DNA from: Bimuria novae-zelandiae CBS 107.79 | Taxonomy: Eukaryota; Ascomycota; Dothideomycetes; Pleosporales; Didymosphaeriaceae | NCBI GenBank assembly: GCA_010015655.1 | Contig: ML976675.1 | Span: forward strand, 738,144 to 802,143 | Length of the DNA stretch: 64,000 nt | Direction: 5' to 3' | Shown here: positions 58,084-64,000 of the stretch, piece after piece | Layout: every line of letters starts with the position of its first letter | How positions within the stretch are numbered: position 1 is the first letter of the stretch | The notes under the pieces: model-generated | Told to the model about the DNA's origin: nothing | Seen by the model: the letters and a program-made list of their open reading frames with translations, nothing else | Databases searched by the model: none | Translations under genes and position numbers: made by a program

Positions 58084-59280
58084 CTATCTGGCCTTACGTA
58101 ACTGTAAGCTGTTCACGCCAGTTGGTACAGTCTAAGTCCCGCTTATGCCTTTAAGTTCTGCCTTGGGGTCGATCTCAAAGCATTAACGTTTCCTACCATA
58201 TTAATTCAGGCAGAATAAGCGTCACATTTTCACCTATCAACTTTTCCCGTATACTTAGCGACCTGACGATAGTGCGAACTTACTCGGCAACAAGAAACCA
58301 CCATCCGGTGTAAATCTCATGCTTCGATAATGGATCTGATCCAGTTGTATCGGTGACCGCGGCTGAGAGTTTTCATAACCACGCCTCATGAATCCTTGGT
58401 TTTGATATACAGCGGCGTCACAAGCGTAATCTGCGATGTTTCTGCCTTAGAATCCGCAGTGCCTGCCTAGATTATGAACCGGGACAGGCTGCGTGCATTT
58501 CGTATGACTTTGATATTCGGATTGCACACCTGTCGTGAACTTTTCTACCTTCGAATTGGCCGGTGACTCTTTTTGCCGTGCTCTGTAGATTTGAATACTC
58601 TTGCGTTCGCTTCTATATCATTATATTGACCATAACCAAGGAACAAACTTGCCACGATCATCAAAAGAGTGCGCTGACCGCGCAGCCTCGTACTGTCTTA
58701 GAGCCGTACATGAGCTTAGCCTGTGTCTCAACACTAGTGATTTCTAGTATCGTCGGAATATTCGCACCGCTTCGTGTTGGGGGCCGCTCCCGCTCACCAC
58801 ACACCACCATCACAGAACTTAATGCGTAGTACATCTCAGCACCAATTTCTCGCGCGACATTCATCGCAAACTCTATCGCGCGAGGCACTCATATATACCA
58901 CATCGCAAGAATAAAGCCGCCCTACGCACCGAGGCCCCAGGGTTCGCCTTACCGTGCTCGCCGCCCGCACCGCACCACCCACAACGGCACACACACAGCA
59001 ACGCCCATCCGTCTCCGCCCTGCACAAGGCCACAAGTTGCAGGGATATATCATCGTGGAACAATGTTTCTGGGGCCGCCTGCTGCGGACATTAAAAGCGT
59101 GCGAATGGGGTCGCGAACGTGGCAGTGTGGACACCGCAGGGGCACCGCGAGGCTGTTTTGGTGAGATCAATGTTTCTGAGGCACACTGCGCCGCGCGCCC
59201 AGCCGCGTCACGAGCCAGCGCGAGACCCGTCGGTGAGTAGCAACGCGGGATCCTAAGGCACGGCTGGGACATCGTGAGGC
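58084..59280. other. Host intergenic DNA, no convincing gene
   Basis: Open frames on both strands between 58560 and 59270 overlap each other without motifs. The stretch probably includes the promoter of the membrane-protein gene downstream. Confidence 0.35.
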
Positions 59281-59518
59281 TGATGTTGGGCTGTAGGTGT
59301 TGGGTTTGGTAGTTAAGGAGGTGGTTTCGTTCTTGGGGGAGGCTTCCTTTATAGATACTACATCCACGTACATTCGGAATATATACCAGACGAGTCCTAT
59401 ATATTGTTTATTAAATACACGGTTTTTTACGAACACGCAACGACCGAGGTTCGTCTCATCATCGGAGTCGCGTCTATCAAACACACATCGTCGTTCCAGC
59501 ATCGCACGAACAAGGCCC

Positions 59519-59703
59519 TTTCACGACACCATACCAGTGCCTCCATTAATCTAAACACCACAACCATAACACCAACCTCACTTCGACGACACCACATTAG
59601 CGCTTCGCTGCTCAGCAATCCAACCACAACCACGACCTGACTTAGACGACACGACGCCAGCACTTCCCTACTCAGCAACCCAACCCAAACACCACCCACA
59701 ACC
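59519..59703 (+). repeat. Imperfect 60-bp tandem repeats in the leader of the membrane-protein gene
   Basis: Three consecutive units (59521-59580, 59581-59640, 59641-59700) share the plan CGACGACAC...CAGC..TTC..T.CTCAGCAA.CCAACC..AACCAC. The last two are clearly alike and the first is more diverged. They end directly before the ATG at 59707 and are C/A-rich, G-poor, like fungal 5' leaders. Confidence 0.6.
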
Positions 59704-59706
59704 ACA

Positions 59707-60024
59707 ATGCCGCCCCTCACATCCACCAACCCCCTATCCCGCCGCTACACCTACAGCTGCAGCGACTACACCTATACCGCCACCTGCGCCCCCCACCGCA
59801 TCATCATCGGCGCCATCGTCGCCTTCGTCGCCTTCGCCCTCATCCTCGTCATCGTACTCCTCTGCCTGCGCCACCGCAAGCACAAAAGCCGCACCGCCGT
59901 GCAGACACATCCGCATCCGTATCGCCCGGAGTACCTGCAGAAGCAGGCGCATATGCGGTTGTTTGAGGCGGAGCCGGAGCTGACGGCGCCGCCGCCGGCT
60001 TATGCGAGGGTGGCAGGTGTGTGA
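59707..60024 (+). CDS. Small single-pass membrane protein with PPxY tail
   Basis: 105 residues in one exon. An N-terminal segment with two Cys (18 and 27) precedes a membrane span at about residues 32-53 (IIIGAIVAFVAFALILVIVL), then a basic stop-transfer run RHRKHKSR and a cytoplasmic tail ending ELTAPPPAYARVAGV. The positive-inside pattern puts the tail in the cytosol. PPAY (96-99) is a PPxY motif, the docking site for WW domains of Rsp5/Nedd4 ubiquitin ligases, so the protein may be an adaptor or a cargo for endocytic sorting. The ATG is preceded by ACCACA, a good fungal context. The codon bias is strong (C at third positions). Confidence 0.78.
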   Translation: MPPLTSTNPLSRRYTYSCSDYTYTATCAPHRIIIGAIVAFVAFALILVIVLLCLRHRKHKSRTAVQTHPHPYRPEYLQKQAHMRLFEAEPELTAPPPAYARVAGV

Positions 60025-60696
60025 GTGAGGGGAGTGGAAGGGATTGATTAGAGAAAAAAGGTGTCGGGGACGCACGATATAGAGTCACTAGACGCACAGC
60101 ACAGCGTGGCCGATACCAGCGCCGCGTCCAGACCACCAGCACCGAGCCGCGGAGCCCAGACAGCCAAACCAACGACGTGCACGACACGACACAATTCAAG
60201 ACAGGACAGAGAAGAACACCCGGTCCTTTCCATATCTACTCTGCAGGAAGAAAGAAACGAGTACAATAAACGCTCGGCACACCCCGCCGCCGCACATCAG
60301 TCTATTGAAAAAAAAAAACCCCCCCTTCCTTCCTTCCGTTGTCGCCAAGGCCCTATCTAAAAGGGAATATACGCGAGAAGATAGAGAGCAAGCAAGCCAT
60401 ATAGTTTAGAAGGGAAAGAAAAAGAAGAAGACGTAGAAAAATAGAAACGCTCAAGTAGTCTTGTCCTATCCAAAAATACCAACGATATCATTCATCCAAC
60501 CAACCAACCCCACGTTCCTCCCATCCATCTCAAGACCGAAGTTGAAGGTAAAAATATAAACATGTCGTCAATCCCAATGTATGTTTCGGTCGTCAATGTA
60601 GTAGCGGTGCACCCAAAGCGCCGTCTCGTTTCGAGCACTCTGCTGCTCGTCCAATATTCGTTCCCCTCTTCACGTCTTCTTCCTATTTGGCAAGTC
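60025..60696. other. Intergenic region between convergent genes
   Basis: Holds the 3' ends of the membrane-protein gene and of the Kelch/BTB gene, with an A9/C7 run near 60308-60325. The overlapping frames here show no family features. Confidence 0.45.
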
Positions 60697-63600
60697 TTAT
60701 GTCCCTCCTGCCGTTAGACCCAGACCAACGCCGTCCCCGTTCGAGGGCCCTCCCTCATCCCTGCTCCTACTGCTGCCTCTTCCCATCTCTCTTTCCCTTG
60801 CTCTTCGACCCTCCATAAGCCCCCTCAAGCCACGCTTTTGCAATCCTACGACGGCGCTTAGCTCACCATTCCACACTTCTCGCTCTCCGCTTATACCACT
60901 TCCGTCACCTGCATCGCTTGCAGATGCTGACGTACTAGACGACACTGCTGAGCTGACCTCATCCTCCAGGTTCGTTTCGACGTCAGTATTGATACGGAGA
61001 GCACGAAGTCCGGGATCGAGCGAGCGTTCGGTTGAAGACGATGCTCCCGTATGATCGATGCCACCATTCGTCGTGCCATTTGTAGCGACGCCATTGACAC
61101 CAAGAAAGTTCACTGCGGAGCCCCCTCCCGCTGCCATAGCTGCAGCGTTGAAGATCGCGGCCGTGTTTCGATTATCGAGAATGGCGTGTAGACGTTCGAT
61201 AACAGCTTCGAGAAGGCCGTCTATGTGGTAAGGCCTCGCAAGTTGTAGCAGTGAGCAAAGTATCTGTGGCGTACACAGTGCAGTGTTTGGAGGCGGTAAT
61301 GAGGACGTGTAAAGAAAATGTATAAGAGCTTGCAGTGTGAGGTGCGTGTGCGGGAGGTATAACGTGCGGGGTCTGAAAGCTGGAGGCTGGGCGGTAGGAT
61401 CTGGTGGCCCGATACTGGAGGCTACGGCAGTCGATGTGTCAGAAGTAAAAGTATTGCTAGTAAGCGTTGTAGCCCCCGAGTAACTGGTCTTAATAGACGG
61501 AGTTATCGTTATGCTTGAGTTTCGAGAGGGATGCATACCCGCAACGGGTCGGAGCGTCGCGGTGTCCGCGTTCTCGGGTGAAATCGTGCTTTCGCGAAGC
61601 AACTGATTAAAGTACGGACCCCAACGACGGGCAATTAAACGAGAATTGACAGGGATGTGTTCGCCGTGTATGGCGAGGAACTCCATGTCTGCCAGTTCGC
61701 GCATGCCCAGAGCCAATTGCCCCAGTTCAGCCGCTGCAGGCGACAGCAGTCGCCCTCCTGCATCGAAATCGAGGCCCTCTGTAGGCCCAGGCGCACTTAC
61801 AGAGATGAAACCTGAGTTTGGAGCGACCTTTCGAGGATTGTCGTACACGCCAAAAGCTTCCAATTCCACCAGACATATGTTCGAGAAGTTGATCCGACGG
61901 TGGTTATAGTCTTCCACAAGGCTCCGCTTTCGATTGCCCAGGATCACGAACATATTCCTGCGGTTCCACAGGATGCCTCTGTTCCAGCTGCCTTGGCTGA
62001 AGATGTTACCGCCGGCCTCGATCCGACCCCAGCTCAGCGTCCGCAAGTCCAATGCCCATAGTGCATACTCTTGTTTGGACGACGTCAAAAATGTGCCGCT
62101 GACAACAAAGTGATTGTTAATCACACCCCCATTAGGAAACCGAAGACCCGGTGGCGAGAAATCTCCCTGCATAGTCTTTTCGGATAAAGTTCCGTCCGGA
62201 TGCCTGACCTGCAGCTCAAGCTTAACGTCTAAGAAGTTGTAATTTGAATAGATAAGCATCGATGACGAGCCTCCATTTCCGGACGGAGCGTCTTTTTCTT
62301 CGGCGCTATCGCTGTCGCTCCTTGTCCCGGGTGCCCCCGTTCCAAGCTTACTTGGGTCCATAGTAGACAGAGGTGCCACAACGCTTCTATAAGCCCCGCA
62401 GGCCCTACCGAGAGTATTTGTAGCTGTCCACTTCAAGTTGCGCAAATTGAAGACGCTTATTTGCTCAATATAATGGTTGGCACTGTCCTGGCCACCAACA
62501 ACAACCATTTCGGCTCCTCCCTCGCCGTCGATTTGGTTTCCGATGGAGCCTTGATTAGGCATTATCGAGGAAGGATTGTGCCTTATTGCCGTCAAGGTGG
62601 CAGTCGTGGAAGTGAACACAGCAGAGGAAGGCAGAATTGTTGCGCAATGTGCATATCGGCCCTGTGGTGCTTCAGAAGTTGCTACATGCATCCAAGTTCT
62701 GCTGGGTACGTCGTAAATGTGTATATCGGACATGACCACCACCTCTGGCTGTGCGTCTGCGGGCGTTCCTTGTAGAGCGGCAGCGGACGGGTTTGATTGT
62801 TGCGATGCAGGGGACATGCCACCATAGCAGACGAGCTTTGTGTCGCCCAAAGCGCAGACACTGTGGAAATATCGAGGTGGGGGTATGTCACCTTTCGCAT
62901 CGATTTTAGTCCAGTGTCGCTTGATCAGGTCGAGCTCGTATAGGTCAGAAGTGAGTTGTGGGCGCGTTCTCGACAGTCTCCTGCCCCCGAAGACATAGAG
63001 TTTGTCGCCTAGTATGGTAGTGGTTGCACCTACTAATGGGTGCGGTTCGCGACCTGTCGTCCTGTGAACGTTGCAGACAAGACCTGATAAACCAGATGTT
63101 GAACTTGACGGAGTCCCAAGTCCTGCTGTTTGCATCAATGCAGGCGATATACCTAAGCCGGGTGTCCTAGCCGATGATGTAGACGGTCGCTCTCCATCTT
63201 GACCATCGTGTCGATGTAGGCTCGTCTGGCTTGAGTTCACGCTTGAATAATTGTTGGCCGCTCCGCCACGCAACGCGTCTGGATATAGTTGCGACGGTGA
63301 TGGTGCTGACGTTTGTGAGTCGATCGTATTTGTCCGGCTCGTACTCGGAGTCTGACGAGCCATCATCCTGGCTGGACTCGAAGCCCAGGGTGGTGAGGTG
63401 AGGGCTTTGATTTCCTCAAAGTCAAAGGGGAGGGTAATAGGCGAAGTAGAAAATCTTTGAATAGGTAAGGCCCAGTCTGGTATCACAATCTCCACATGCC
63501 GCGACCTCAAGCTAGAAGAATCCCCAACAGAGCTGCAAGGTAGAGCAAATTCGAAAAAACTAGGATGGCCACTGGACACGACCGTCGAGGTCCTTGACGA

Positions 63601-64000
63601 GCTAAGTCCACAAGACGTACAGGGACTATCAGGTGCTACACTCGGAACATAATGCGGAATAACGATGGGAACGTGCTTCGGCCTAGGCTTTGTTGAACAG
63701 GATATATGGGTGACGACAGGAGAAGGATGCTCAGCATAAGCAGCATCAGGTATCAATCCAGAAAGGCCAGGGGAAAGTGCCTAGAATACCGCATAATTAG
63801 CGTTTGAATTACATGTTGGAGGAAGCCGGGCTCTGTCATGAGTACCTCGGATTGAGCACGAATATGGAAACTTGCAGCCTCGCGAAAGCGTGTTCTTTGG
63901 TTCGACAAGGCGCGTCTGAGCTTAAGCACCCTGGGCTTTTTCCAGATAGATGACCTGTCACCCACAGGACCGGCGCCAACCGATGGATAGGCTACAACTC
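60697..64000 (-). CDS. Kelch/BTB protein, Ral2-like Ras-pathway regulator, 5' end outside the window
   Basis: The large exon (63780-60697) is open for over 1020 codons. An upstream exon (64000-63846) is joined by a 65-nt intron (63781-63845; GTACTC donor, GCTAAT branch-like site, TCTAG acceptor), is in frame and runs off the window. Counting from the Leu codon at 63756, Kelch repeats cover about 240-640 (GATTTILGDKLYVFGG, PPPRYFHSVCALGDTKLVCY, MVVVGGQ). A BTB-like domain lies at about 690-870 (DMEFLAIHGEHIPVNSRLIA, then LYLPHTHLTLQALIHFLYTS after an insertion of about 75 residues). The N-terminus and tail are disordered, Ser/Thr-rich. Kelch plus BTB in this order is the layout of fission yeast Ral2, needed for Ras1 activation. 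The frame is intact with normal codon use. Confidence 0.87.
63781..63845 (-). other. Intron of the Kelch/BTB gene
   Basis: 65 nt, phase 0, joining ...HIRAQSE to ALSPGLSG.... A shorter 32-nt alternative donor (GTAATT) would be below the usual size of fungal introns. Confidence 0.65.

Noticed and set aside
58563..59272. Several overlapping frames upstream of the membrane-protein gene
   Set aside because: No motif, conflicting strands; more likely promoter and leader DNA.
59734..60199. Minus-strand frames opposite the membrane-protein gene
   Set aside because: Caused by the strong third-position C bias of the real plus-strand gene.
1..64000. CRISPR arrays, rRNA or tRNA genes, telomere repeats
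   Set aside because: None seen: no regularly spaced repeats, no cloverleaf with intact A and B boxes that I could confirm, no TTAGGG arrays.

Overview
This window reads as a fungal chromosome segment, most likely a filamentous ascomycete (Pezizomycotina, plausibly a Dothideomycete). Introns are short GT-AG types, the host genes are an F-box protein, a PPxY single-pass membrane protein and a Kelch/BTB protein of the Ral2 type, and every long repeat carries repeat-induced point mutation (RIP): CpA and TpG are replaced by TpA, so Trp and Gln codons become TAG or TAA while CpG survives. Bacterial-style signals such as operons and ribosome binding sites are absent.

Bases 1 to about 49,906 form one AT-rich, gene-poor block of nested transposons. 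A plus-strand Copia element (fragments at 1-465, 7651-8395, 15483-16369, 21483-21877 and 23725-24625) was split by four insertions with readable target duplications: Gypsy-1 (466-7650, GGCGT), Gypsy-2 (8396-15482, AATTA), a minus-strand Copia (16370-21482, AAAGG) and a pogo/Fot1 element (21878-23724, TA). A second degraded Copia (26640-29800) holds an inverted 1847-bp copy of the same pogo element (27456-29302). Next come unresolved AT-rich DNA, a MITE-like inverted repeat, a Mutator-like element (MULE-1, 35064-37239), a hAT remnant cut by Gypsy-3 (37513-46382, GAAGT), and MULE-2 (46677-49906), whose right end is the edge of the mutated block.

Two features stand out. All three Gypsy elements are chromodomain retrotransposons (chromoviruses), and each carries a further reading frame on the opposite strand between pol and the 3' LTR. 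In Gypsy-1 that frame contains a 47-nt GT-AG intron that keeps it open. In Gypsy-2 and Gypsy-3 it carries a CxxC-x6-C motif. Inside the Gypsy-3 gag lies a 398-bp element with 61-bp TG...CA terminal repeats, a polypurine tract and a TATTA duplication, which is the structure of a terminal-repeat retrotransposon in miniature (TRIM).

From 49,917 to 64,000 the composition is ordinary. It holds a broken PAN/apple-domain gene, a small candidate secreted protein, decayed coding fragments, an F-box gene (54889-55594), one more pogo/Fot1 element (56249-58081), a small membrane protein with a PPAY tail (59707-60024) and the Kelch/BTB gene (60697 to beyond 64000, minus strand), cut by the window edge. 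The TE genes read here are all inactivated by stops. The host genes F-box, membrane protein and Kelch/BTB look intact.
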